From contig NZ_CP007441.1 of NCBI RefSeq assembly GCF_000590475.1, forward strand, positions 4,098,660 through 4,162,659: DNA of 64,000 bases. The letters run 5' to 3'. Position 1 is the stretch's first letter. Each line of letters begins with the position of its first letter. The position numbers and the translations under genes are program-made. Positions 26,513 through 35,930 of this stretch are shown here, piece after piece. Source of the DNA: Stutzerimonas stutzeri. GTDB lineage: Bacteria > Pseudomonadota > Gammaproteobacteria > Pseudomonadales > Pseudomonadaceae. The notes below the pieces were generated by a model, which was not told the DNA's origin, ran no database searches, and saw only the letters and a program-made list of their open reading frames with translations.

Positions 26513-27209
26513 GTGGTTGAAATACGAACACTTCTGCCAGCTTTGCGATGAACGTTGCGAGGTCGGCCAATCCTTATGCGGCCCCTGCGAAGCCGAGCTG
26601 CCCTGGCTCGGCGGGCATTGCGCAATCTGCGCGCTGCCCTTACCAGCGATCGGGACGATCTGCGGTCAGTGTCTCAAACGTCCGCCCGCCTTCGACCAGG
26701 TAGCGGCGCCCTGGCGCTTCGCCTTTCCGGTGGACAGCCTGATCACCCGCTTCAAACACCAGGCGCGCTGGCCATTCGGCCGGCTGCTAGCGGAGCAGCT
26801 GGCGCGCTACCTGCAACACCGATTCGACGAAGGCCTGCCACGTCCGACTCTGCTGCTGCCGGTGCCCCTGGCGCGCAAACGTCTGCGCCAGCGCGGCTTC
26901 AACCAAGCACAGATGCTCGCCGACTGGTTGAGCCCTGCGTTGAACATCCCGGTCCAGTGTGAGCTGTTGCAGCGCATTCAGGACACCCCGTCGCAGCAAG
27001 AGCTGGATGCCGCCAGCCGGCGCCGCAATCTACGCCAAGCCTTTGCGCTGACAGACGAAACGCAGATCGTCGGCCGCCATGTGGCGGTCATAGACGATGT
27101 CCTTACCACCGGCGCAACCGCCCAAGCGCTGGCGCGCCTGTTGAAACAGTCAGGCGCCGAGAGGGTCGATATCTATTGCCTGGCACGCACACCGAAGCCC
27201 GGCGATTAG
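26502..27209 (+). CDS. comF: ComF-family phosphoribosyltransferase-like protein
   Basis: 235 residues. The N-terminus has two zinc-finger-like cysteine pairs (CQLCDERC, then CGPC, CAIC and CGQC), and the C-terminus has a phosphoribosyltransferase fold with the PRPP loop VAVIDDVLTTGATAQAL. ComF proteins support uptake of transforming DNA in competent bacteria; the biochemical role is not settled. The ATG follows AAGGA at short spacing. Its first codons are embedded in the BirA operator, so biotin status may affect its expression too. Confidence 0.9.
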   Translation: MVYKWLKYEHFCQLCDERCEVGQSLCGPCEAELPWLGGHCAICALPLPAIGTICGQCLKRPPAFDQVAAPWRFAFPVDSLITRFKHQARWPFGRLLAEQLARYLQHRFDEGLPRPTLLLPVPLARKRLRQRGFNQAQMLADWLSPALNIPVQCELLQRIQDTPSQQELDAASRRRNLRQAFALTDETQIVGRHVAVIDDVLTTGATAQALARLLKQSGAERVDIYCLARTPKPGD

Positions 27210-27235
27210 GCGGCAGAGCCGCGGTTGTGTAAACG

Positions 27236-27256
27236 CGCCAGTGCAATACACTGGCG
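27236..27256. promoter_or_regulatory. Hairpin in the comF-srkA gap
   Basis: CGCCAGTG-CAATA-CACTGGCG is a perfect eight-base-pair stem 27 bp after comF and 20 bp before the srkA ATG. There is no T-run, so it is more likely a 5'-leader hairpin or protein site than a terminator. Confidence 0.45.
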
Positions 27257-27276
27257 ACCCCTTTACGGAGCCGACC

Positions 27277-28251
27277 ATGAGCCACCCCTTCGACACACTC
27301 ACACCCGATCTTGTGCTCGATGCGGTGGAAAGTGCCGGCTTTATCAGCGACGCTCGCGTACTGGCATTGAACAGCTACGAAAACCGCGTCTACCAGGTAG
27401 GCATTGAGGACGAAACGCCTATCGTGGCGAAGTTTTACCGGCCCGGCCGCTGGAGCGACGAGGCCATACTCGAGGAACACCAGTTCTCCCGAGAGTTGGC
27501 CGATCGCGAAATACCAGTGGTTGCCCCGCTGGAGTGCGGCGGCGAGACGCTTTTCAAACATGCCGGTTTTCGCTTCGCGTTGTTCCCTCGTCGTGGAGGC
27601 CGCGCACCCGAGCCTGGCAATCTAGACCAGCTCTACCGCCTCGGTCAGCTGCTCGGCCGCATGCACGCGGTCAGCGCCAGTCGCCCGTTCGAGCACCGTG
27701 AAACCCTCAGTGCGCAGAATTTTGGCCACGATTCGCTGGCGACTTTGCTGGATGGCAATTTCATACCGAAAAGCCTGTTACCCGCTTACGAATCAGTCGC
27801 TCGGGACCTGTTGAAGCGTGTGGACGATGTGTTCGCCCGCACCGAGTTCCAACCGATCCGACTGCATGGCGACTGCCATCCGGGCAACATTCTCGCCCGG
27901 GATGACGCCTTCCACCTGGTGGACCTGGACGACTGCCGCATGGGGCCATCGGTTCAGGACATCTGGATGATGCTCGCCGGTGAGCGTCACGAGCGACTCG
28001 GACAGCTGTCGGAGCTGGTCGATGGCTACAACGAATTTCACGACTTCACCCCGCGAGAACTGCCGCTGATCGAAGCCTTGCGCGCCATTCGCCTGATGCA
28101 CTACAGCGCCTGGCTGGCCCGCCGCTGGGATGATCCAGCCTTCCCGATGAGCTTCCCGTGGTTTGGTACCGAGCGCTACTGGGGCGATCAGGTGTTGATT
28201 CTGCGTGAGCAGATGTCCGCGCTGCAGGAAGAGCCGCTGAAGCTGTTCTGA
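27277..28251 (+). CDS. srkA: Stress response kinase A (SrkA/RdoA/YihE family)
   Basis: 324-residue Ser/Thr kinase of the aminoglycoside-phosphotransferase-like fold. The catalytic loop is HGDCHPGNILARDD and the metal-binding segment is LVDLDDCRMGPSVQDIW. The N-lobe lysine is probably in IVAKFYRPGRW. The family counters stress-induced cell death in E. coli. The ATG at 27277 has GGAG 6 nt upstream; an in-frame ATG 12 codons earlier lies in the upstream hairpin and lacks such a site. Confidence 0.93.
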   Translation: MSHPFDTLTPDLVLDAVESAGFISDARVLALNSYENRVYQVGIEDETPIVAKFYRPGRWSDEAILEEHQFSRELADREIPVVAPLECGGETLFKHAGFRFALFPRRGGRAPEPGNLDQLYRLGQLLGRMHAVSASRPFEHRETLSAQNFGHDSLATLLDGNFIPKSLLPAYESVARDLLKRVDDVFARTEFQPIRLHGDCHPGNILARDDAFHLVDLDDCRMGPSVQDIWMMLAGERHERLGQLSELVDGYNEFHDFTPRELPLIEALRAIRLMHYSAWLARRWDDPAFPMSFPWFGTERYWGDQVLILREQMSALQEEPLKLF

Positions 28252-28263
28252 ACGGGAAGCTCG

Positions 28264-28337
28264 CGTAGGGTGGGTCACGCTTCACCGACCCACCGGGCGG
28301 AGTCTCGGCGGATGTAAAAATCGACATCCACCCTACG
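28264..28337. repeat. GTAGGGTGG-type palindromic repeat, copy 1
   Basis: CGTAGGGTGG (28264-28273) is matched by CCACCCTACG (28328-28337), and an inner hairpin GGTGGGTC / GACCCACC lies at 28269-28294. It lies in the convergent srkA-rlmJ gap. A second member is at 63469-63526. Such GTAGGGTGGG...CCCACCCTAC units are scattered in many Pseudomonas stutzeri-type genomes. Confidence 0.65.
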
Positions 28338-28353
28338 CCGCTTCCGGCCTCTG

Positions 28354-29193
28354 CTACTTCTCCTCGATCAACCAGTCCAGCCGCCAGCCGCCTTCGCTTT
28401 GGCCGAGTAGCTTGGCCAGCCAGGGCAGTAGTTCGCGCAATTCTTCCTCCAGCCCCCACGGCGGATTGCTGATGGCGAGACCCGACCCATTGAGCCGCAA
28501 CGCTTCGTCGGTGGGGTGAACGAACAGCTCGGCGCGCAGCAGTTTGGGCGCCCCGCTACGCGACAGGTCCTGATAGAAGCGCTTGAGCTGACGCTCATCC
28601 TTGATTGGATACCAGATCACCCCGATGGTCTGGCGCATGCGCCCCAGCGCTTCGGTGAGCGCCTGCACGCAGCGGGCCAGTTCGTCAGCCTGCTCAAAGG
28701 GAGGATCGATCAGCAACGCCACGCGTTTTTCCTGGGTCGGCATCAACGCCCGCGGCACGTGCCAACCCTCCCCCAAATGCACCGCGACACGGCGATCGCC
28801 GGCCATGTTGTCCTTCAGCAAACGACCATCCTCGGGGTGCTTCTCGTTGAGCTGCAGGCGATCCTGCGGACGGCTGAGCTGCCGGGCCAGTTCCGGCGAT
28901 CCTGGGTAGTAGCGCAGCACGCCGTCCGGATTGAGCGCGCGGATCACGTTCAAATAGTCTGCGGTCGTTGCCGGAGCGTCGTCTGCGTGCCACAGCCGGG
29001 CGATGCCTTGCAGCCATTCGCCGGTGCGGCTGGCCTGATCACCGGCGAGGTCATACAGACCGACGCCGGCATGGCTGTCGAGGTAGGCGAACGGCGCCTC
29101 CTTGCGTGCGAGCAAGGCGAACAGGCGGGACAGGACAAGGTGTTTGAACACGTCGGCGTGATTGCCGGCGTGAAAAGCGTGGCGGTAATTCAT
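28354..29193 (-). CDS. rlmJ: 23S rRNA (adenine-2030-N6)-methyltransferase
   Basis: 279-residue SAM-dependent methyltransferase that modifies A2030 of 23S rRNA. It begins MNYRHAFHAGNHADVFKH, diagnostic for RlmJ, and carries YLDSHAGVGLYDL (SAM motif) and the catalytic motif IDPPFEQADE. The ATG at 29193 has AGGAG upstream; the frame remains open further but without support. It converges with srkA and is divergent from the nitronate monooxygenase gene. Confidence 0.95.
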   Translation of the reverse strand: MNYRHAFHAGNHADVFKHLVLSRLFALLARKEAPFAYLDSHAGVGLYDLAGDQASRTGEWLQGIARLWHADDAPATTADYLNVIRALNPDGVLRYYPGSPELARQLSRPQDRLQLNEKHPEDGRLLKDNMAGDRRVAVHLGEGWHVPRALMPTQEKRVALLIDPPFEQADELARCVQALTEALGRMRQTIGVIWYPIKDERQLKRFYQDLSRSGAPKLLRAELFVHPTDEALRLNGSGLAISNPPWGLEEELRELLPWLAKLLGQSEGGWRLDWLIEEK

Positions 29194-29338
29194 CGGGCAC
29201 TCCTGAAGAGCGCACAGTCTAACCGCGCAGCCTGCCGATTCAGAGAGGCAAGGCGCGGCGTCAGCCGAATCAGGCGAAGGTTTCGACCAGCCGCTGCTAA
29301 AGTGACCCGTTTCCGATGCACGCGAAAAGGAACCCAGG

Positions 29339-30382
29339 ATGGATATTCGAGACCTCTTCGGCATTCGACTGCCGATTATCCAGGCGCCGATGGCCGGCTC
29401 GCAGAATCATCAGCTTGCCGCCGCGGTGTCCATGGCCGGCGGCCTGGGATCGATTCCGGCGGGCATGCTCAACGCCGAGACGCTGGACGCCGAGCTAAAT
29501 GCCATGGCGGCACTGACGGACCGGCCGTACAACGTCAATTTCTTCTGCCACCAGCCGGCCGCCATCGAGCCGGAGCGGGAACAGGCGTGGCTGGACTTGC
29601 TGGCGCCCTTTCTGCGCGAGCACCAGATCGACCCAGCGAGCATTCCTGCCGGTGCCACACGCAAGCCCTTCGATGCGGCGATGGCCGAGGTGGTCGAGCG
29701 TTACCGTCCGGCGGTGGTCAGCTTTCATTTCGGCGTGCCCGCTCCGGAGTTGCTACAACGCGTGCGCGCGACCGGTGCGAAAATTCTGTCCAGCGCCACG
29801 ACCCTCGAAGAAGGCCGCTGGTTGCAGGAGCAAGGCGTCGACGCGGTGATCGCCCAGGGTGTCGAGGCCGGTGGTCATCGCGGCATGTTTCTCAGCGAGG
29901 ACATAGACACCCAGGTCGGTACCTTCGCCCTGTTGCCGCAGCTGGTGACCTCGCTGGATGTGCCGGTGATCGCCGCCGGTGGCATCGCTGATACGCGCGG
30001 TGTCGCCGCCGCGCGGACACTCGGCGCGGCCGGCGTACAGGTCGGCACGGCTTACCTGCTGTGCGACGAAAGCCGCACCAGCGCGCTGCATCGTCAGGCG
30101 CTACAAAGCCCGGGCGCGGACAGCACGGTGCTGACCACGTTGTTCTCTGGCCGCCCCGCCCGCGGCATGATCAACCGACTGATCCGCGAGCTCGGCCCAC
30201 GACCCGCCGCGGTGCCGGCCTTTCCCTTGGCCGGCAATGCGATTGGCAGTCTGCGCGCCACTGCCGAGCCCCAGGGGATCAGCGATTTTTCGCCACTCTG
30301 GGCGGGGCAGAATGCAAGCGGCTGCCAGGCCATCCCGGCCGCGCAACTGACCCGTGCGCTAGCGGCGGGTTGGCCAGACTGA
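29339..30382 (+). CDS. Nitronate monooxygenase
   Basis: 347-residue FMN-dependent TIM-barrel enzyme that oxidises alkyl nitronates such as propionate 3-nitronate. Motifs are LPIIQAPMAGSQNHQLAAAV (FMN phosphate side), GVEAGGHRGMF with the likely catalytic histidine, IAAGGIADTRGVAAA and GAAGVQVGTAYLLC. AAAGGAACC precedes the ATG. It is followed 87 bp later by crtZ on the same strand; a functional link to carotenoids is not evident. Confidence 0.93.
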   Translation: MDIRDLFGIRLPIIQAPMAGSQNHQLAAAVSMAGGLGSIPAGMLNAETLDAELNAMAALTDRPYNVNFFCHQPAAIEPEREQAWLDLLAPFLREHQIDPASIPAGATRKPFDAAMAEVVERYRPAVVSFHFGVPAPELLQRVRATGAKILSSATTLEEGRWLQEQGVDAVIAQGVEAGGHRGMFLSEDIDTQVGTFALLPQLVTSLDVPVIAAGGIADTRGVAAARTLGAAGVQVGTAYLLCDESRTSALHRQALQSPGADSTVLTTLFSGRPARGMINRLIRELGPRPAAVPAFPLAGNAIGSLRATAEPQGISDFSPLWAGQNASGCQAIPAAQLTRALAAGWPD

Positions 30383-30437
30383 TATGCCCAGAGCCAGATA
30401 TCGGAGCCGGGTCGACGCGCACGATGCAACGCGTAGA

Positions 30438-30459
30438 CTGGTGCGACCTGTCGAACCAG
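30438..30459 (+). promoter_or_regulatory. Hairpin immediately before crtZ
   Basis: CTGGTGCGAC-CT-GTCGAACCAG pairs over ten positions with one mismatch and ends 10 bp before the crtZ ATG, covering the place of a ribosome-binding site. No good Shine-Dalgarno is visible, so it may limit crtZ translation or be a protein site. Confidence 0.4.
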
Positions 30460-30469
30460 CGGATCGAAC

Positions 30470-30964
30470 ATGACCGTGCTGACCAACACCCTGGTATTTC
30501 TCGCCACCCTGGCCGGCATGGAGCTGTTCGCCTGGTGGGCGCACAAGTACGTGATGCATGGCTGGGGCTGGGGCTGGCACAAATCCCACCACGAGCCACG
30601 CACGGGCTGGTTCGAAAAAAATGATCTGTACGCGATCGTCTTTGCCGGGGTCGCAATTCTGCTGATCGCCTTGGGTACAGCCGGTTACGGCCCGCTGGAG
30701 TGGGTTGGTGCCGGCATGACGGCTTATGGCGCACTGTATTTCGTTGCGCATGACGGCCTGGTGCACCACCGCTGGCCGTTGCGCTACGTGCCGCGCAACG
30801 GCTACCTCAAGCGCCTCTACCAGGCCCACCGCCTGCACCACGCGGTAGAAGGCAAGGAGCGCTGCGTGTCATTCGGCTTCCTCTACGCACCGCCGCTGCC
30901 GGTGCTCAAGCAGCAACTGCGCGAGCTGCACGATGGCCCATTGCGCAAGACAAGCGACCGTTGA
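30470..30964 (+). CDS. crtZ: Beta-carotene 3-hydroxylase
   Basis: 164-residue membrane di-iron hydroxylase converting beta-carotene to zeaxanthin. All histidine motifs are present: HKYVMH, HKSHHEP, HDGLVHHRW and HRLHHA. Hydrophobic helices lie at about residues 4-20, 53-70 and 77-95. It is on the plus strand, convergent with crtB, while the other cluster genes (except crtE) are on the minus strand. The opposite orientation of crtZ is the usual arrangement in Pantoea-type clusters. Confidence 0.96.
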   Translation: MTVLTNTLVFLATLAGMELFAWWAHKYVMHGWGWGWHKSHHEPRTGWFEKNDLYAIVFAGVAILLIALGTAGYGPLEWVGAGMTAYGALYFVAHDGLVHHRWPLRYVPRNGYLKRLYQAHRLHHAVEGKERCVSFGFLYAPPLPVLKQQLRELHDGPLRKTSDR

Positions 30965-31004
30965 TTCGCCCGAAAGATGCGAAGTCGCTTCCTGACCGGC
31001 CTCG

Positions 31005-31931
31005 TTAGCGCGGGCGCGTCCACAACGCATCAGGACGCGGCCTGAACCGCATCCGCCGCGACGCCAGCGCCAACACCCCACCGCCCAGCAGAAACTGCAG
31101 CTTCTGCGCCTTGCTGGTCGATACGCGTGTGTCCCACGCCGCCGCGCCCCGCGCCTTCACTTCGATGCCGATCTGCCGGTAGACACCATGGGCCGTGGCA
31201 ATGGACCAGGCCGAGCGTAGCGGCAAGTCACGCAACCCCTGAGACGCCGACTGGTAGTACGGCTCGGCCAGATCCACCAGCCGCGCCGCCAGCGCCGCCA
31301 ATGCCGAGCGATGCTGGGGCAGCGCGACCTCATTCTCAGGGATACCCACTTCAACCAGCCACTCAGCCGGCAGGTAGATGCGCCCGATCTGGGCGTCCTC
31401 GACGATATCGCGGGCGATATTGGTCAGCTGAAAGGCCAGGCCTAGATCACAGGCACGGTCCAGGGTCGGCTCCGCTTCTGCACCCATCACCCGCGCCATC
31501 ATCAGCCCCACCACACCGGCCACGCGGTAGCAATAGAGCAGCGTGTCATCGAGGGTCTGGTAGCGATAGTCCTGCACATCCATGCGAAATCCGGCCAAAT
31601 GCTCCAGCGGATGCTCCCGGGGAATCCGGTGGCGCTGAATCACCTGCTGGAAGGCGGCGAAGGCCGGATCGCTCATGGGCTCCCCAACATAAGCACGTTC
31701 TGTAAGGTCTACCAGTTCTGCGAGGCGAGCTTCGCCGGTCGAGCGATCACCGTCGACCTGACCATGACCGAGGGTCTGGCCGTCGATCACGTCGTCGCAG
31801 TGACGGCACCAGGCGTAAAGCATGACCGCGCTCTGCCGGGTGCGTTCGTCGAACAGCTTCGCCGCCGCCGCGAAGCTTTTCGAGCCGACGTTGATCGCTT
31901 GCGTCGAGTGGTCGATCACCTCGTCGTTCAT
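31005..31931 (-). CDS. crtB: Phytoene synthase
   Basis: 308-residue head-to-head prenyl synthase joining two geranylgeranyl diphosphates to phytoene. The two aspartate-rich sites are CRHCDDVID and NIARDIVEDAQIGRIYLP. The ATG overlaps the crtI stop by 4 bp, so it is translationally coupled in idi-crtX-crtY-crtI-crtB. No damage is seen. Confidence 0.97.
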   Translation of the reverse strand: MNDEVIDHSTQAINVGSKSFAAAAKLFDERTRQSAVMLYAWCRHCDDVIDGQTLGHGQVDGDRSTGEARLAELVDLTERAYVGEPMSDPAFAAFQQVIQRHRIPREHPLEHLAGFRMDVQDYRYQTLDDTLLYCYRVAGVVGLMMARVMGAEAEPTLDRACDLGLAFQLTNIARDIVEDAQIGRIYLPAEWLVEVGIPENEVALPQHRSALAALAARLVDLAEPYYQSASQGLRDLPLRSAWSIATAHGVYRQIGIEVKARGAAAWDTRVSTSKAQKLQFLLGGGVLALASRRMRFRPRPDALWTRPR

Positions 31932-33445
31932 CTGGCCTGCTCCTCCAACATGAAGTCCTCCAGCATTAGCCCTGCCGTTGCTTTGGCCGAGCCCACCACA
32001 CCGGGCACTCCCGCACCTGGATGAGTGCCGGCGCCGACGATGTACAGGTTGGGGATCTCATCGTCCCGGTTGTGCGGGCGGAACCAGGCACTTTGGGTGA
32101 GGATCGGCTCCAGCGAAAACGCCGAGCCAAGGTGCGCGTTGAGTTCGTCACGGAAATCGTGCGGCGTGAAGATCCGGTGAGTGACCAGATCGTCGCGCAG
32201 GCCCGGAATATAGTGACGCTCGAGGTACTCGAAAATGCGGTCGCGGTACTTCGGCCCCTCCACCGCCCAGTCGATATCCGCGGTGCCCAGGTGCGGCACG
32301 GGGGCCAGCACGTAATGACTGGCGCAGCCTTCCGGCGCCAGCGACGGGTCGGTGACGCAGGGCGCATGCAGATAGAGAGAGAAATCGTCGGCGAGGGTTT
32401 CGCGCTTGAAGATTTCGTCGATCAGCTCGCGATAGCGCGGGCCGAAACATACCGTGTGATGCTGCAGGTGCTCATGGCGACGTTTGAGGCCGAAATGAAT
32501 GACGAACAGCGACATCGAGAAACGCTTGCCGGACAGCCGTTTGGCCTCTTCGCGCCCACGCTGTTCATGCCCGAGCAGTTGCTTATAGGTGTTGACCACA
32601 TCGGCGTTGGAGGCCACCGCATCGGTGTCAAAACGAAGGCCGTCTTTCGTGATCACCGCATTCGCTCGCCCACCGGCCAACTCGATACGCGCCACCTCTG
32701 CATTCAGCTCCAGCTTGCCCCCAAGGTCTTCGAAGAGCCGGACCATCCCTTGCACCAGCGCACCGGTGCCGCCGCGTGGAAACCAGACGCCGCCCTGGCG
32801 CTCCAGCGCATGGATCAGCGCATAGATCGACGAGGTCTCGAAAGGATTACCGCCCACTAGCAACGAATGAAAAGACAGCGCCTGGCGCAGCCGATCGTTC
32901 TCCACGAACTTGGCCACCATGCTGTACACGTTGCGCCAGGCTTGCAGCTTGGCCAGCTGTGGGGCGACGCCGATCATGCTGCGGAAAGACAGAAAGGGCA
33001 CGGTGCCGAGCTTGACGTAGCCCTCTTCATAGACCGCACGGGAATAGGCGAGAAAGCGCTGATAGCCAGCGACATCCTTCGGACTCAGGGCATGGATCTG
33101 CCGGTCCAGTTCGACTTGATCGTTGACGTAATCGAAGCTGTACCCGTCCTCCCAGCACAGCCGGTAGAACGGGCTGACCGGCAGCAACTCCACGTAGTCG
33201 GCCATGCGCTTGCCGGCGCCGGTGAACAGCTCGTCGAGGGCCGGTGGATCGGTGATCACTGTCGGGCCGGCATCGAAGGTAAAACCCTGATCGTGATAGA
33301 CATAGGCGCGCCCGCCCGGCTTGTCGCGTTTTTCCAGCACCGTCGTCTGAATACCCGCGCGTTGCAGCCGGATCGCCAGCGCCAGCCCGCCGAAGCCGGC
33401 CCCAATCACGACCGCCCGTTTCACAGCGCCAGTTGCCTCGTTCAT
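31928..33445 (-). CDS. crtI: Phytoene desaturase (lycopene-forming)
   Basis: 505-residue FAD enzyme performing the four desaturations from phytoene to lycopene. The N-terminal dinucleotide fold is VIGAGFGGLALAIRLQRAG followed by EKRDKPGGRAYV. The bacterial-type C-terminal signature is GAGTHPGAGVPGVVGSAK. It overlaps crtB and crtY by 4 bp each. Length is normal. Confidence 0.97.
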   Translation of the reverse strand: MNEATGAVKRAVVIGAGFGGLALAIRLQRAGIQTTVLEKRDKPGGRAYVYHDQGFTFDAGPTVITDPPALDELFTGAGKRMADYVELLPVSPFYRLCWEDGYSFDYVNDQVELDRQIHALSPKDVAGYQRFLAYSRAVYEEGYVKLGTVPFLSFRSMIGVAPQLAKLQAWRNVYSMVAKFVENDRLRQALSFHSLLVGGNPFETSSIYALIHALERQGGVWFPRGGTGALVQGMVRLFEDLGGKLELNAEVARIELAGGRANAVITKDGLRFDTDAVASNADVVNTYKQLLGHEQRGREEAKRLSGKRFSMSLFVIHFGLKRRHEHLQHHTVCFGPRYRELIDEIFKRETLADDFSLYLHAPCVTDPSLAPEGCASHYVLAPVPHLGTADIDWAVEGPKYRDRIFEYLERHYIPGLRDDLVTHRIFTPHDFRDELNAHLGSAFSLEPILTQSAWFRPHNRDDEIPNLYIVGAGTHPGAGVPGVVGSAKATAGLMLEDFMLEEQAR

Positions 33446-34608
33446 CGCTTGTCCTTGTGGTGCAGATTGCCGGCAGCCAGCGCCCGCAGCGCCTCGCCCA
33501 CCGGCACGGGAGGTTTGCCAGAGACGATGCGCAAGCGGTCCCAGGTGGTCAGGTTGGCCGCGTAGAAGCGCTGAATCAGCGGTTCGCGCAGGCGGTAGAA
33601 ACGCTGCATCACCGCCCAGCGTCGATCCGCCGGGCCAGCCATGAACAGCATGCGGTTGAGCAATCTAAAAAAGCCGCGCTGTCGCCATAGCGCCAATGAA
33701 TAGTCGCGGATGGCGGCGAACAGCCCGTCGGCGTCCCAGCGATCCAACGCAATCAAGTGATCGGCCAGGCGCACGGCGTCGGGCAGCGAGTAACCGGTGG
33801 TGGGATGAAACAAGGCGGCGGACAGCCCCGTCTGCGGCACGCCACGCGCCTCGTCCCAGAACGCCGGCAAGTCGCCTGAAAGCACGATGGGCAGCACACC
33901 CTGCTCTTCGCGCAGCACCTCGGCGATGCCCCAGCCACGCTCGCTGGCGTAACCGGCTATGTTGGCGCGCAGCGTGTCGAGGGCCACCGCGTCGCCGTCG
34001 GCGTAATAGGTGTCTTCGATCAGCAGGCTGTCAGCGCTTAGCGGCAGCACGTAGACGAAACGGTAGCCGTCGTGCTGCGCGACGCTAGCATCCATGATGA
34101 TCGGCTGGAGCAGGCCATGCGGGCGATGCAGCCGTACTTGCTGGCCCAGGAACTTCTGAAAACCCAGCGCTAGCTGAGCAGTCTGCCTGACGCCGCGTCC
34201 ATCGATCACCGCGTCGGCCTGGAGCACCTCGCCGCAAGCCAGGCGAACCTGCTGGGGTTCGACGTGCGTGACCGTGGCGTTCAGCCGCACACCATCTGCC
34301 AGCTCAGCCACTAGGTGTTGATGAAACCGATGGGAAAAAATGCTCGCGTAGCCGCTATCCAGGCGCCGCTGAATATCCGGGAAAATCACTTCGTAGCCCG
34401 GCCAGCGATTACCCACCATGGTTTCCAACCAGGCGTGCTGCGCTGATGTGAGGTCGTGCTCGTGGAAGGACCAAGTGTGGTTGCCGCCCAGCGTTTCACC
34501 CTGTTCCAGTATCAGCAGACGCAGGTCGGGCCGCTGCTGGCGCAGGCGCAGGGCCAGCAACCCATTGGCCAGGCCGCCGCCGACGAAGATCAGGTTCGCG
34601 TCAGCCAT
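33442..34608 (-). CDS. crtY: Lycopene beta-cyclase
   Basis: 388-residue flavoprotein that closes both ends of lycopene to beta-carotene. The N-terminal FAD site is LIFVGGGLANGLLALRL. GGNHTWSFHEHDL and ADAVIDGRGVR are typical of CrtY. I chose the ATG at 34608 (MADANLIF), with GGGAG 8 nt upstream and an 8-bp overlap with the end of crtX; the frame remains open ten codons further. Confidence 0.95.
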   Translation of the reverse strand: MADANLIFVGGGLANGLLALRLRQQRPDLRLLILEQGETLGGNHTWSFHEHDLTSAQHAWLETMVGNRWPGYEVIFPDIQRRLDSGYASIFSHRFHQHLVAELADGVRLNATVTHVEPQQVRLACGEVLQADAVIDGRGVRQTAQLALGFQKFLGQQVRLHRPHGLLQPIIMDASVAQHDGYRFVYVLPLSADSLLIEDTYYADGDAVALDTLRANIAGYASERGWGIAEVLREEQGVLPIVLSGDLPAFWDEARGVPQTGLSAALFHPTTGYSLPDAVRLADHLIALDRWDADGLFAAIRDYSLALWRQRGFFRLLNRMLFMAGPADRRWAVMQRFYRLREPLIQRFYAANLTTWDRLRIVSGKPPVPVGEALRALAAGNLHHKDKR

Positions 34609-35887
34609 GTTCGGCTCCCAGGGGAACTGGCGATTCAATCCGCAATGCTTGCTCGATCAGCTGCGCGGCACGCAGCGCGCCGCCCGCCGTGCGCGCCTCC
34701 TCGCCCAGCACGCGGCGCTGAGCAAAGCCGGGTTCGCGCAGCAACCGACGCAGCGCCTGCACCATACGCCGTCGGCTGGCCAGACGAGGATCGAGCTTCA
34801 GTCCTACGCCCGCATGCACCACTCGCGCGGCGACGCCCGGTTGATCGAAGGCGATCGGCAGCGCCAGGCTCGGCACGCCCGCTTCCAGCGCGTCAAGCAC
34901 GGTGTTCAGACCGGCATGAGTGATCAGCGCATCGGCCCGCGCAAGCACCACACGCTGCGGGGCGAAGTCGGTGACCCAGGCGGCGCCGGCCTTGAGCAGC
35001 TGCTCCTCCTGGCGATTATCGAGCCGGCCGCAATGGGCGATCAGAAGTTGCAGGTCCAGCTCGCGACAGGCTTCGGCGATGCGCTCGAACAGCCCGAAGC
35101 GATCACCCTGCAACGTTCCCAGCGAGGCGAACACGAACGGCCGACCGTTGGCGACGGGCAGCTCCAGAACAGGCTCATCGGCTAATGCCGAGCGCAGCGG
35201 GCCGACCGCATGAAAATGCGCGGGTAGCTGCGTACGCGGAAAGTCGAAGCCCGTTGTCGTCTGGCTCAGTTGCAGGAGCGGCGACAGGCATTCGTCGAGG
35301 CGTTGACGAGGCGGCAGGCCGAACGCCGCGGCGTGACGCGCAATGACCTCCGCATGCGCCTTCATTGTGCGGTCGTAAACCTTGCTGCTGTGCAGGTTCA
35401 ACTGCTCGCCCCAGGGTGTGGGCTGGTAGCGCCAGGGCATCACAGGCAGCGGCACCAGCGCCTCGCGATTGACCGGCAATGCACAGGCCACCGACGCGAA
35501 GGGCAAGCCGAGGTGCTCAGCCAGCAGCCCACCGGCAGGCTCCATCTGATCGACGATCAGCGCCTCGACGCCGATGGAACGCAGCGACGGCGGTGCATCG
35601 CGGCAGAACATCTCGGTCGCCGCAGCCATGTCCACGATGACCCGGTGGATGCCCCACGGCCCCCCCGGCCGGGCCGCGCGGTCGATGACGGCCTTGAGCG
35701 AGCCGGGTGGATGCGAGCCGGCGCCGACCTGGGCAAACCCCAGGGCCGGATGGCGCAATGCCGCGGCGACGTCCGCCTGTTGCACGAAGGTGACCCGATG
35801 ACCTCGGGCGAGCAGCTCAGACGCGATTGCCTCCATGGCTCGCAGATGGCTCAGGAACGGCGGCGAAATCACTGCGAAATGCGTCAT
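34601..35887 (-). CDS. crtX: Zeaxanthin glucosyltransferase
   Basis: 428-residue family 1 glycosyltransferase that moves glucose from UDP-glucose to the hydroxyls of zeaxanthin. The N-terminus MTHFAVISPPFLSHLRAMEA is typical of CrtX. The nucleotide-sugar signature lies near residue 320-360 (THAGLNTVLDALEAGVPSL, LPIAFDQPGVAARV). Its presence indicates that the pigment is stored as zeaxanthin mono- or diglucoside. It follows the broken idi gene by 43 bp, with GGAAAGG upstream of the ATG. Confidence 0.95.
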   Translation of the reverse strand: MTHFAVISPPFLSHLRAMEAIASELLARGHRVTFVQQADVAAALRHPALGFAQVGAGSHPPGSLKAVIDRAARPGGPWGIHRVIVDMAAATEMFCRDAPPSLRSIGVEALIVDQMEPAGGLLAEHLGLPFASVACALPVNREALVPLPVMPWRYQPTPWGEQLNLHSSKVYDRTMKAHAEVIARHAAAFGLPPRQRLDECLSPLLQLSQTTTGFDFPRTQLPAHFHAVGPLRSALADEPVLELPVANGRPFVFASLGTLQGDRFGLFERIAEACRELDLQLLIAHCGRLDNRQEEQLLKAGAAWVTDFAPQRVVLARADALITHAGLNTVLDALEAGVPSLALPIAFDQPGVAARVVHAGVGLKLDPRLASRRRMVQALRRLLREPGFAQRRVLGEEARTAGGALRAAQLIEQALRIESPVPLGAEHG

Positions 35888-35930
35888 CGGTGGGCACCTT
35901 TCCTGTCAGCGCCACGGCGCAGCGGTCGCA

